DNA of 64,000 nt, from positions 47,334,849 to 47,398,848 of the forward strand of contig NC_134981.1 of assembly GCF_965638725.1 (NCBI RefSeq), given 5' to 3'. The first letter of the stretch is position 1; the number at the start of each line of letters is the position of its first letter. The stretch comes from Aptenodytes patagonicus. Lineage: Eukaryota; Chordata; Aves; Sphenisciformes; Spheniscidae. The notes beneath the pieces are model-generated. The model worked only from the letters and a program-made list of their open reading frames with translations, was not told the DNA's origin and searched no databases. Both the position numbers and the translations under genes were made by a program. Below are positions 36,289 through 45,333 of the stretch, piece after piece.

Positions 36289-36876
36289 TGTATTGGGTCT
36301 GGCTGGGATGGAGTTAACTTTCCCCATAGCAACCCTCATAGTGCTGTGCTTTGCATTCATAGCTAGAAAGGTGTTGATAACACACCAATGTTTTGGCTAC
36401 TGCTGAGCAGTGCTCCCACAGCATCAAGGCTGTCTCTCCAACACCCCCGCCCCAAAGGCCAGTAGGCTGGGGGTGGGCAAGAGGTTGGGAGGGGACAGAG
36501 CCAGGGCAGCTGACCCCAACTGACCAAAGGGATATTCCATACCATATGACATCTGCTCTGCAATAAAAGCTAAGAGAAAGGAGGAGGAGGGGGGGCATTC
36601 GTTATTAAGGCGTTTGTCTTCCGAAGCAACCGCTATGCGTACCGAGGCCCTACTTCCCAGGAAGTGGCTGGACATCGCCTGCTGATGGGAAGTAGAGAAT
36701 AAACCTTTTTGTTTCCTTTGCTTCCGCGCGTGGCCTTTGCTTTTCTTTATTAAACTGCCTTTATCTCGATCCATGAGGTTTTTCCATCTTATTTTCTCCC
36801 CCTGTCCTGCTGAGGACGGGGAGCGAGAGAGCGGTTTGGTGGGCACCTGGTGGCCAGCCAAGGTCAACCCACCACA
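36289..36876 (+). mobile_element. 3' LTR (LTR-A' family) of the plus-strand provirus
   Basis: 588 bp from TGTATTGGGTCTGGC to CAACCCACCACA, followed by the duplication AACCC. It shares the GATAACAC, GAGCAGTGCT and TTTGTCTTCC blocks with the LTR at 19365. The promoter region reads ACCATATGACATC, so the CRE is lost; CAATAAAAGC near 36560 fills the TATA position. ATTAAACTGCC near 36748 is a likely poly(A) signal. Its outer end resembles LTR-B more than LTR-A. Confidence 0.85.
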
Positions 36877-36881
36877 AACCC

Positions 36882-37215
36882 CAACTCTCTCAGCCTTTCT
36901 TCATAGGAGAGGTGTTCCAGCTCTCTCATCATTTTTGTGGCCCTCCTCTGGACCCGCTCCAACAGGTTCATGTCTTTCCTGTGCTGAGGACTCCAGAGCT
37001 GGACGCAGTACTCCAGGTGGGGTCTCATGAGTGCAGAGTAGAGGGGGACAATCACCTCCCTCAACCTGCTGGCCACGCTTCTTTTTATGCAGCCCAGGAT
37101 ACGATTGGCCTTCTGGGCTGCAAGTGCACATTGCCAGCTCATGTCCAATTTTTCGTCCACCAGTATCCCCAAGTCCTCCACAGGTCTGCTCTCAATCCAT
37201 TCATCCCCAGAGAAG
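36882..37215 (-). mobile_element. CR1 LINE, continuation upstream of the provirus
   Basis: It continues the CR1 broken at 30671. The minus strand encodes the ORF2 C-terminal region (residues such as [20 protein letters not shown] and YEERLREL) in one open stretch of about 110 codons. Homology fades near 37215, giving a 5'-truncated element. Confidence 0.9.
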
Positions 37216-37699
37216 TCCAGGAAGACCCTGGCTATGCACTTGTGTTGCCAACTCAAGATGAAATCCAGGGTGATGCATCTTTGCTGCCTAGCCCTTAGCC
37301 TTGTTTTTCATTTTTATAATTTTTGACACGTGTGTTAACCAGCTCCTGCAGAGCCTCTGCAGCTTGCTGCTGCTGCTGCCATTGCTTCCCTGGTGTGGGG
37401 GGTGCGTGGAGAGGAGCCCAGCCTGGGGAGCCTGGCGGTGCCTGGAGGGAAGGGCACCTATGAGGGGCCCTTTTGTGCCAGTGGGTCTGAAGGACAGGTA
37501 CTGCTGAGCAGGTAAGAGAGCTCCTTATGGGTGGGTACGTACTGCCCGAGGAGTTGGTGGCCCTTCACACTAGTGCCTCTTTGAGGGAGGCGGTAGCGGG
37601 TCGGGAGAAAGGGGACTGTGTGTGGGTGTCCCTGAGAGGGGCAAATGTCACCCCCATCCCCAGGCAGGAGGCAGTGCCTGGGCGTGAGGCCTGTGTGCA

Positions 37700-38520
37700 T
37701 GTGTCTCCAGCAGCGAGCCGTGCGGAAGCAAGGGGCCGGCAGGGAGAAGCGGCCCTGTGCACGGGAGCCCGGGAGAGGCCGAGGGCGGGGCCGGGCAGCC
37801 ATTTCACTGCCGTCTCTATCACACCCGAGGCCACAGACCCCAGACGAAGCCGCCGTTGCCAGGGTGACCGGCCAGTGGCGCCCCCGCCCTCCCCCGCGCG
37901 CCGAGCCCCGCCCCCCTCCTCTCCCTCCGGCCAATCGGAGGGGTGGTGGCAGCGGAGCGAGGTTCCCTTTGTTCAGCCATTTCAGGGGCCGGAGCGGGTT
38001 CGAGTACAGAATCGTGGAGGGAGAGGACGGGCTGCTCCCTTGTTACGCCTCTGCCGCCGGGTTCTGGGATGGTGTGGGTAGGTGTTCGGGCTGCGAGGGG
38101 CGGGCTGGGACGTCTTATCTCCGGCAGCCGCTGCCTGCCTGCGGGAGGGGGCCGGGCCGGGCCGGGTGGGCAGCCAGCCAGCCACGGGCCCGGCTGCCGT
38201 TAGGGGTTTTCGCGCCGCCGCTGGGAGGGGAGCTGTGCGGGCCCGGCCGTGGGCTGCCCCTTGTCCTCCCGTTGTCGCCGCGGGCTCTACCGCCTCGTGC
38301 CGGTGGATGGATGGATGGATCAATGGATGGGGGGTGGGGGTGGGTGGCCGCGGCATGAGGGGCGTCCGGGGCCTGAGGGGTTGCGGTCGGAGGATCGGGC
38401 ACCCACCTATCCCCCCAGCTCCCTCGGCTCCTCCCGGTACTACAGCTGGTGCCGTCCCCGCAGCCGGGCCGCAAACTCTGCCATTGCAGCGAGCCGGAAG
38501 GTGAAAGTCGCCTCGGGATA
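37700..38520. promoter_or_regulatory. CpG island, probable promoter of an unidentified host gene
   Basis: Very GC-rich, CpG-dense sequence, unlike anything else in the window. It holds GC boxes (GGGCGGGG at 37783-37790, CCCCGCCCCC near 37905-37914), a CCAAT box in GGCCAATCGG (37929-37938), no TATA, and a possible plus-strand first-exon donor (GTAGGT at 38078). The long overlapping ORFs here occur in several frames and lack good ATG starts, so I do not call a CDS. Direction is uncertain, with plus favoured by CCAAT and GC boxes followed by the donor. The complete provirus starts at 38561, just beyond the island, in minus orientation. Confidence 0.6.
38295..38330 (+). repeat. GGAT microsatellite within the CpG island
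   Basis: About five GGAT/TGGA units (GGTGGATGGATGGATGGAT), slightly interrupted, then GGGGGTGGGGG. Confidence 0.8.
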
Positions 38521-38560
38521 TAAGAAAGTGGCCATATTTCCTGCCTTTTTTCTGGGGTGT

Positions 38561-39099
38561 TGTCGTGGTTTAACTTCAGTCGGCAACTAAGCACCACGCA
38601 GCCGCTCGCTCACTCCCCCCGTCCCCCGGTGGGATGGGGGAGAGAATTGGAAGAGCACAAGTGAGAAAAACTCATGGGTTGAGATAAAAACAGTTTAATA
38701 ATTGAAATAAAATGATAATAATAATAATATGATAATAATAATACACAAAGCAAGTGATGTACAGTACAATTGCTCACCACCCGCCGACCGATGCCCAGCC
38801 AGTCCCCGAGCAGCGGCCCCCCCGTCCAGCTTTCCCCAGTTTATGTACTGAGCATGACGTCACATGGTATGGAATGTCCCTTTGGCCAGTTTGGCTGTGC
38901 CCCCTCCCAGCTTCTTGTGCACCTCCAGCCTTCTCAGTGGGTAGAGCATGGGAAGCTGAAAAGTCCTTGGCTAGTGTAAGCATTACCTAGCAACAACTAA
39001 AACAGCGGTGCGTTATCAACTTTGTTCTCATCCTAAATCCAAAACACTGTACCAGCTACTAGAAAAGAAATTAACTCTATCCCTGCCGAAACCAGGACA
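38561..39099 (-). mobile_element. 3' LTR (LTR-A family)
   Basis: The plus strand runs TGTCGTGG to CCAGGACA. It keeps the intact CRE palindrome at 38855-38862, which is mutated (TGACGCCA) in the partner 5' LTR. It lies at the outer edge of the CpG island. Confidence 0.93.
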
Positions 39100-39582
39100 A
39101 TATCCACCCCTTATTCTATACCATCTGCGTCATGCTCAAGTCTCATATTTTCCAGTACTTTTTCATTAATCACCACCCCTTTTTATATATATATATACAC
39201 ACACACACAGAGATATCATTCCCTTAGTCTGTGGGCCATCCCTCTAAAATGTTCGGTGAGTTCATTTAGTCCATGACTTCGGGCTCCATCTGTCGTAATA
39301 ATCTTTCAGGGCAGGAAAAATGGAGATGGTATGTGGTGTTGGATTGTTCCATGTTGAAGTCAGTTCTGGTACCATCATCACTGTGCTTTGCTTGGTTTCA
39401 CTGAAGTTATTCTTCATTAGTCTGGGTGATTCTTATTGTAATAATATTAGTATGGCATATAATATTATTAGTATATCTGTGTATTATTAGTATAACTATT
39501 ATAACTATAATTAGTACTTAACATCACATAATTCAGATCATTGGCTATTCTCACCCAAAATCCAATCCCCCTGAGGTACACA
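39100..39582 (-). other. Region between pol and 3' LTR: no env, polypurine tract
   Basis: The minus strand reads AATAAGGGGTGGATAT directly before the LTR start (39100-39114), matching the plus-strand provirus tract AAAGGGGTGG. The rest is AT-rich with a TA/CA dinucleotide tract near 39185-39210 and an ATTAGTAT-rich stretch near 39440-39500. There is no ORF of env size. Confidence 0.75.
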
Positions 39583-42270
39583 TCAGACTTCCCCATCCTT
39601 CCGCATCACCCACCAAGTGCACCCAGGTCCTTGAGCAAAAGCAATCCCATGGATGGGTCTGCCTCTGCCTGAGGCAGGAATAACCCAGACTGTCTTCCCC
39701 AGCATATTTTTTATGTGCACTATAGGAACTTTATTCCCATCTACAGTACGTAAAAGTTCTGACTGGGCAGGGCCTGCTTGATTGGCAGATCCCCTCGTGT
39801 TGACTAACCAGGTGGCCTTTGCTAAATGCGTATCCCAATGTTTGAACGTCCCGCCACCCATTGCTCTCAGTGTAGTCTTTAACAGTCCATTGTATCGTTC
39901 AATTTTCCCAGAGGCTGGTGCATGACAGGGGATGTGATACACCCACTCGATGCCATGCTCTTTGGCCCAGGTGTCTATGAGGTTGTTTCGGAAATGAGTC
40001 CCGTTGTCTGACTCAATTCTTTCTGGGGTGCCATGTCGCCATAGGACTTGCTTTTCAAGGCCCAGGATAGTGTTCCAGGCAGTGGCATGGGGCACGGGAT
40101 ATGTTTCCAGCCATCCGGGGGTTGCCTCCACCATTGTAAGCACGTGGCCCTTGCCTTGGCGGGTTTGTGGGAGTGTGATATAATCGATCTGCCAGGCCTC
40201 CCCATATTTATATTTCAGCCATCGTCCTCCATACCAGAGAGGCTTTAACCGCTTGGCTTGCTTGATTGCAGCGCATGTTTCGCATTCATGGATAACCTGG
40301 GCTATAGTGTCCATGGTCAAGTCCACCCCTCGATCACGAGCCCATCTATATGTTGCATCTCTTCCTTGGTGGCCTGAGGTGTCATGGGCCCACCGAGCTA
40401 GAAATAATTCACCCTTCTGTTGCCAGTCCAGATCCCCCTGAGCCACTTCAATCTTAGCAGCCTGATCCACTTGCTGGTTGTTTTGATGTTCTTCAGTGGC
40501 CCGACTCTTGGGTACGTGAGCATCTACGTGACGGACTTTTACAACCAGGTTCTCCACCCGGGCAGCAATATCTTGCCACAATGCGGCAGCCCAGATGGGT
40601 TTGCCTCTGCGCTGCCAGTTGCTCTGCTTCCATTGCTGCAACCACCCCCACAGGGCATTTGCCACCATCCATGAGTCAGTATAGAGATAGAGCACTGGCC
40701 ACTTTTCTCAGTCAGCAATCTCTAGGGCTAGCTGGATGGCCTTTACTTCTGCAAATTGGCTCGATTCACCTTCTCCTTAAGCCGTTTCTACAACTTGTCG
40801 CATGGGACTCCATACAGCAGCTTTCCACCTCCGATGCTTTCCCACAAGACGACAGGACCCATCAGTGAACAGGGCATATTGCTTCTCATTTCCTGGTAGT
40901 TCATTATACATTGGGGCCTCTTCAGCACGCGTCACCTCCTCCTCTGGCAATATTCCAAAATCTTTGCCCTCTGGCCAATCCATGATCACTTCCAGGATTC
41001 CTGGGCGACTGGGGTTTCCTATTCGAGCCCGTTGTGTGATCAGTGCGACCCACTTACTCCATGTAGCATCAGTTGCATGATGTGTACAGGGGACCCTCCC
41101 TCTGAACATCCAGCCTAGCACCGGCAGTCGGGGTGCCAGGAGGAGCTGTGCTTCAGTGCCGATCACTTCTGAAGCAGCTCGAACCCCTTCATATGCTGCC
41201 AATATCTCTTTTTCAGTTGGAGTATAGCGGGCCTCGGATCCTCTGTATCCCCGACTCCAAAACCCTAGGGGTCGACCTCGAGTCTCCCCTGGTGCTTTCT
41301 GCCAGAGGCTCCAGGTAGGGCCATTCTCCCCGGCTGCGGTATAGAGCACATTTTTTACATCTTGCCCTGCCCGGACTGGCCCCAGGGCTACTGCATGAAC
41401 TATCTCCCGTTTAATTTGTTCAAAAGCTTGTCGTTGCTCAGGGCCCCATTTGAAATCGTTCTTCTTCCGGGTCACTTGATAGAGAGGGTTTACAATCAGA
41501 CTGTAATTTGGAATGTGCATTCTCCAAAAACCCACGACGCCTAAGAAAGCTTGTGTTTCCTTTTTGCTAGTTGGTGGAGACATGGCTGTTATTTTGTTGA
41601 TCACATCCATTGGGATCTGACGACGTCCATCTTGCCATTTTATTCCTAAAAATTGGATCTCCTGTGCAGGTCCCTTGACCTTACTTTGTTTTATGGCAAA
41701 ACCGGCCTTCAGCAGGATTTGGACTATTTCCTTCCCTTTCTCAAAAACTTCTCCTGCTGTGTTGCCCCACACGATGATGTCATCAATGTATTGCAGGTGT
41801 TCTGGAGCTCCACCCTGTTCTAGTGCAGTCTGGATTAGTCCATGGCAAATGGTAGGGCTGTGTTTCCACCCCTGGGGCAGTCGGTTCCAGGTGTACTGAA
41901 CACCCCTCCAAGTGAAAGCAAACTGTGGCCTGCACTCTGCTGCCAAAGGGATTGAGAAAAACGCATTAGCGATATCAGTTGTGGCATACCACTTGGCTGC
42001 CTTTGACTCCAGTTTGTATTGAAGTTCTAGCATGTCTGGCACAGCAGCACTCAGCGGTGGCGTGACTTCATTTAGGCCACGATAGTCTACTGTTAGTCTC
42101 CACTCTCCATTAGACTTCCGCACTGGCCATATGGGACTGTTAAAGGGTGAGCGAGTCTTGCTGATCACTCCTTGGCTCTCCAGTCGACAAATCAGCTTAT
42201 GGATGGGAATCAGGGAGTCTCGGTTGGTGCGATATTGCCGCCGGTGCACTGTGGTGGTAGCAATTGGCAC
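39583..42270 (-). pseudogene. pol: pol: reverse transcriptase, RNase H, integrase (two internal stops)
   Basis: Reverse transcriptase (42270-~41000) has DYRGLNEV, TTDIANAF, LPQGWKHS and the catalytic YIDD. RNase H follows, with FTDGS near 40860 and YTDSW near 40680. It is interrupted by TAA at 40777-40779 and TGA at 40708-40710; after each stop the same frame continues. Integrase (40695-39583) has an H-H-C-C zinc-binding site (WAHDTSGHQGR, CETCAAIK), the first core Asp in WQIDY, the second in ESDNGTHF, and Glu in SGKIERYNG, with spacing near D-35-E. The C-terminal stretch is conserved with the other provirus. All motifs are present, so decay is limited to the stops. Confidence 0.92.
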
Positions 42271-42723
42271 TTATTGGTCTTCGACCTTCAGCAACCCCAC
42301 AACAGAGGGGTCCTCCGAAAGACCAGGCAAGGTGGACAGCTGTTTAATTTCCTCCATCTCCAAGGCAGCTATACCAAAAGCCCACCGGTACCCTTTTGGG
42401 TCCTTGAAATACCCTCTCCTGAGGTAGTCTATGCCAAGGATGCATGGAGCATCTGGGCCAGTCACAATGGGGTGCTTCTGCCACCCGTTCCCAGTTAGAC
42501 TCACTTCGGCTTCCAATACAGTTAGCTGTTGGGATCCCCCCGTCACCCCAGAAATACAGATGGGTTCTGCCCCTATATAGCTTGATGGCATTAGGGTACA
42601 CTGTGCACCGGTGTCTACCAGAGCCTTATACTTCTGTGGGTCTGATGTGCCAGGCCACCGAATCCACACAGTCCAGTAAACCCGGTTGTCCCTTTCCTCC
42701 CCCTGGCTGGAGGCAGGGCCCCT
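42271..42723 (-). pseudogene. pro: Retroviral aspartic protease, in frame after the gag stop
   Basis: It starts directly after the gag TAG in the same frame. The active-site motif is LVDTGA (near 42615), followed by flap ISGVTGG and ILGIDYLRRG. It ends at TAA 42271-42273, where the other provirus has CAG, so this stop looks like a single nonsense change (CAA to TAA). It joins the gag-pro-pol polyprotein and would process it. The segment up to DPKG is nearly identical at DNA level to the plus-strand provirus, unlike the flanking genes. Confidence 0.85.
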
Positions 42724-45231
42724 CTAGTCCTCATCACAGTACTCGTTTCTCATTTCTTGTACGTACGAGTCAGAAGTTTCTTCATTAAGATCAAGAGTAA
42801 GATCAGCCCTTCTACTCTCTCTGGGGAACTGCCCGCTGGAAACTGGAGCAGCAATTTTCCTGGAAGAACCTCTTTCTGTGATTGTTTTCCCTTGCAATTC
42901 GCGTACCCGTGCCCCTAGGGCTGCGGTAGGTTTCCCATCCCACTTCCTCATGTCCTCTCCGTGGTCACGCAGGTAAAACCATAGGGTGCCCTGTGGTGTG
43001 TACCCTTTATATTCTCTCTCTTGAGCAAAAGAACGTTTACTTCTAATAGCCGAGATACTGGTCCGTACAGGTGAGGAGTAGGACCTATCCTCTCTGAGTT
43101 GCTGGATCTCCCGGGACAGTTTTTCAGACAGTTTCTCCACAGCCGAGACGATGGAGGAAGAAAGACTTTCCTCGTATTGCCGGAGTTGACTAGCCAATTC
43201 ATCCACTGTTTGTTCCTCTCCATCTTTCCAGGTTATCACTGCCAATGAATTGGCGTATGACGATGGTGCGCTCCTTATAAACTTCCGCCACATGGGTCGT
43301 GTGCACTTGACTTCGTCTGGATCTTTGGATAGTTGTTCATTGTTCAGGTCATCATAAATCACCTCCAGCACAGCTAATTCTCTCAGAAACTGGATACCCT
43401 TCTCCATGGTGGCCCATTTGCTTGGGTGACATATGACATCTTCCTTAAAGGGATACCTTTCCTTCACGCTTGACAAGAGTCGCCTCCAAAGGCTGAGGAT
43501 ACGTGTCCCTTTTCCAATTGCTTTATCAATGCCCCCTTCCCTAGAAAGGGATCCCAGCTGCTTGGCTTCCCTACCCTCTAATTCCAGGCTACTGGCCCCA
43601 TTATCCCAGCATCGGAGCAGCCAGGTGACAATATGCTCGCCTGGATGACGGCTGAAATCTTTTCGTATATCTCGCAGCTCACTCAGGGATAGAGATCGGG
43701 TGGTCACTGCCTCGTTTATGAGTTCTTCCTCTTCCTCCTCCCCGATCAGCGGCCGGGTCTCCTCCTCCCGTTCTCGTGATGGCCCTTCTCCAGGGTAGTC
43801 GTACAGTTCTTCCTCCGGTTCCCTTTTAGAAGCAGCTTCTTCCTCCCTTACTAAACGAGCCGACTTCCGCTTCCAAAATTTCTTCTTGTGTACAGGGGCG
43901 ACTGATACCGGCACAGGCTGGTTCTTTGGTTCAGCCACAGGGCCTGTTGCCGGGGTCGGAGTGGTCGCAGTGCATGTCGCCGGGGTTGGAGTGGCCGCAG
44001 TGCAAGTGCATGTCACCGGAGTCCGAGTAGTCGCAGGGCCTGTTGCCGGGGTCTGAGTGGCCTCAGTGCATGTCACCGGGATTGGAGTGGCCGCAGTGCA
44101 TGTCGCTGGGGTCTGAGTGACCGCAGTGCATGTTGCTGGGGTCTGAGTGGCTGCAGTGCATGTCGCCGGGATTGGAGTGGCCGCAGTGCATGTCGCTGGG
44201 GTCTGAGTGGCCGCAGTGCATGTCGCCGGGGTCTGAGTGGCTGCAGTGCATGTCGCCGGGGTCTGAGTGGCTGCAGTGCATGTCGCCGGGGTCTGAGTGG
44301 CTGCAGTGCATGTCGCTGGGGTTGGAGTGGCCGTAGTGCGTGTTGCCCAGGTTTGAGTGGCCGCAGGGCCTGTTGCCGGTCTCTGAGTGGCTGCAGGGCC
44401 TGTCGCTGGGGTCTGAGTGGCCGCAGTGCATGTCGCTGGGGTCTGAGTGGCCGCAGTGCATGTCGCCGGGGTCTGAGTGGCTGCAGTGCGTGTCATTTTA
44501 CTGTCAGAGCCAGAGACCTTCTCTTCCCTTTGAGGGCACTGAATGGTGTTTAACAGGGCTCGGTAGGCATGGGCCAGGCCCCAGCACGTTGCAATGATCT
44601 GCATCTCTCTGGAGTTGCCAGGGTGACAGCATACTTTGTCCAAATACTCTACTAACTTTTCAGGATTCCGCACTTGCTCAGGGGTGAAGTTCCAAAACAC
44701 TGGGGGTGCCCATTGGCCTAGGTACTTGCCCATCTTGTCCCACACACCCTGCCACTCATAATTATTCAGCCTTGGGGCAGATCTCTGGATGATATTCTTA
44801 AATTGCTTACCAACTTTAGACAAAGCTGAAACAGTATTCCCAAGAAGTATTAATAGAAGTATCTTAACTGCCCAAGGATGCTCAAAATACTGAAAAATTA
44901 CTGTAATGAAGGAGGAAACATTATAGAAGAAGGTAGTGACACTGCCATTCTGTATTTCCTCCGTAAAAAAACTCTCAGAAAAGTTACTGCAATTGCTAGT
45001 TGTCTCCACGAAATGGTCTCCGTGGTACAGTAACGGCTTCATTGCGAAGTTTACATACCAGAGAAACGTCAAGGTCATTGTTCTAAAAACAAACCTCACA
45101 AGCGAGACATCGCTAATCACTGCAGACCACAGCAAACTGCAAAACCCAACACCAATCTTTAACATGTACAGCAGGAAAAAGAGCGCGATGCAGATTATAC
45201 AAATCAATATCGAGAAGAGAGAAACCAACAT
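42724..45231 (-). CDS. gag: Gag with hydrophobic, glycosylation-site-rich N-terminus and Thr/Ala repeat
   Basis: 835 codons open from the ATG at 45231-45229, about 75 nt after the PBS, to a TAG at 42724-42726. Domains in order: hydrophobic segment (~3-26); second hydrophobic stretch (~45-62); loop with four N-glycosylation sequons (NCS, NFS, NGS, NVS); third hydrophobic stretch (~108-135); soluble W/Y-rich region. A Thr/Ala/Pro/Cys array of about 19 ten-residue units follows (~245-435), then basic and Glu-rich segments. The conserved core shared with the other gag (RYPFKED, RELAVLEVIY, MWRK) and a Ser/Arg-rich tail complete it. No CCHC zinc knuckle is visible. Gag normally assembles the particle core, often via a myristoylated N-terminus; here membrane insertion through the N-terminus is the inferred alternative. 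Confidence 0.85.
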   Translation of the reverse strand: MLVSLFSILICIICIALFFLLYMLKIGVGFCSLLWSAVISDVSLVRFVFRTMTLTFLWYVNFAMKPLLYHGDHFVETTSNCSNFSESFFTEEIQNGSVTTFFYNVSSFITVIFQYFEHPWAVKILLLILLGNTVSALSKVGKQFKNIIQRSAPRLNNYEWQGVWDKMGKYLGQWAPPVFWNFTPEQVRNPEKLVEYLDKVCCHPGNSREMQIIATCWGLAHAYRALLNTIQCPQREEKVSGSDSKMTRTAATQTPATCTAATQTPATCTAATQTPATGPAATQRPATGPAATQTWATRTTATPTPATCTAATQTPATCTAATQTPATCTAATQTPATCTAATQTPATCTAATPIPATCTAATQTPATCTAVTQTPATCTAATPIPVTCTEATQTPATGPATTRTPVTCTCTAATPTPATCTATTPTPATGPVAEPKNQPVPVSVAPVHKKKFWKRKSARLVREEEAASKREPEEELYDYPGEGPSREREEETRPLIGEEEEEELINEAVTTRSLSLSELRDIRKDFSRHPGEHIVTWLLRCWDNGASSLELEGREAKQLGSLSREGGIDKAIGKGTRILSLWRRLLSSVKERYPFKEDVICHPSKWATMEKGIQFLRELAVLEVIYDDLNNEQLSKDPDEVKCTRPMWRKFIRSAPSSYANSLAVITWKDGEEQTVDELASQLRQYEESLSSSIVSAVEKLSEKLSREIQQLREDRSYSSPVRTSISAIRSKRSFAQEREYKGYTPQGTLWFYLRDHGEDMRKWDGKPTAALGARVRELQGKTITERGSSRKIAAPVSSGQFPRESRRADLTLDLNEETSDSYVQEMRNEYCDED
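43939..44494 (-). repeat. 30-bp in-frame minisatellite inside gag
   Basis: About 18-19 tandem 30-bp units (plus strand core GGGGTCTGAGTGGC plus CGCAGTGCATGTCGCC) encode AATQTPATCT-type decapeptides on the minus strand. One irregular unit near 44000 carries two extra codons. The left-edge provirus carries the same array with about two fewer units at its start, so the array expands and contracts without breaking frame. Confidence 0.92.
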
Positions 45232-45307
45232 TGTGACCCACAACTACTAACAGATATAAGTTCTTTAATACACTCCGGTTAACCTGTTATTATCTCAAAC
45301 CCTTCGA

Positions 45308-45325
45308 GCCCCACGTTGGGCGCCA
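45308..45325 (-). other. Primer-binding site, tRNA-Lys1,2
   Basis: The minus strand reads TGGCGCCCAACGTGGGGC, an exact match to the 18-nt tRNA-Lys1,2 primer-binding sequence. It is separated from the LTR end by 8 nt (GTCCTTTT), longer than the usual few bases. Confidence 0.88.
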
Positions 45326-45333
45326 AAAAGGAC

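Larger units (their letters stand above)
30672..36876 (+). mobile_element. ERVL-like provirus with inverted, mismatched LTRs, duplication AACCC
   Basis: AACCC at 30667-30671 and 36877-36881 flanks a 6.2-kb unit that splits one CR1 cleanly; removing the unit and one AACCC restores a continuous CR1. Inside are a minus-oriented LTR-B (30672-31689), a gag lacking its N-terminal part, pro, pol, a polypurine tract and a plus-oriented LTR-A' (36289-36876). Both outer termini are U5 ends (TGTAGTGG... and ...CCACCACA), whereas a normal provirus has a U3 end on the left. No PBS or 5' leader remains. All genes are damaged. Confidence 0.85.

Noticed and set aside
37527..38597. ORFs of 113-237 codons in the CpG island
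   Set aside because: They are GC-driven overlapping frames on both strands, Arg/Pro/Gly-rich, mostly without an ATG start or conserved motif.
39100..39582. A possible env gene between pol and the 3' LTR
   Set aside because: The 480-bp gap has no long ORF, signal peptide or transmembrane envelope motif; the plus-strand provirus has only 188 bp there.
43939..44494. CRISPR-like array
   Set aside because: The 30-bp units are directly adjacent with no spacers, and they translate in frame within gag.
44063..44553. Cys/His-rich or Met/Ser-rich ORFs over the gag repeat in other frames
   Set aside because: They are shadow frames of the 30-bp minisatellite. The gag frame is the one continuous with conserved sequence on both sides.
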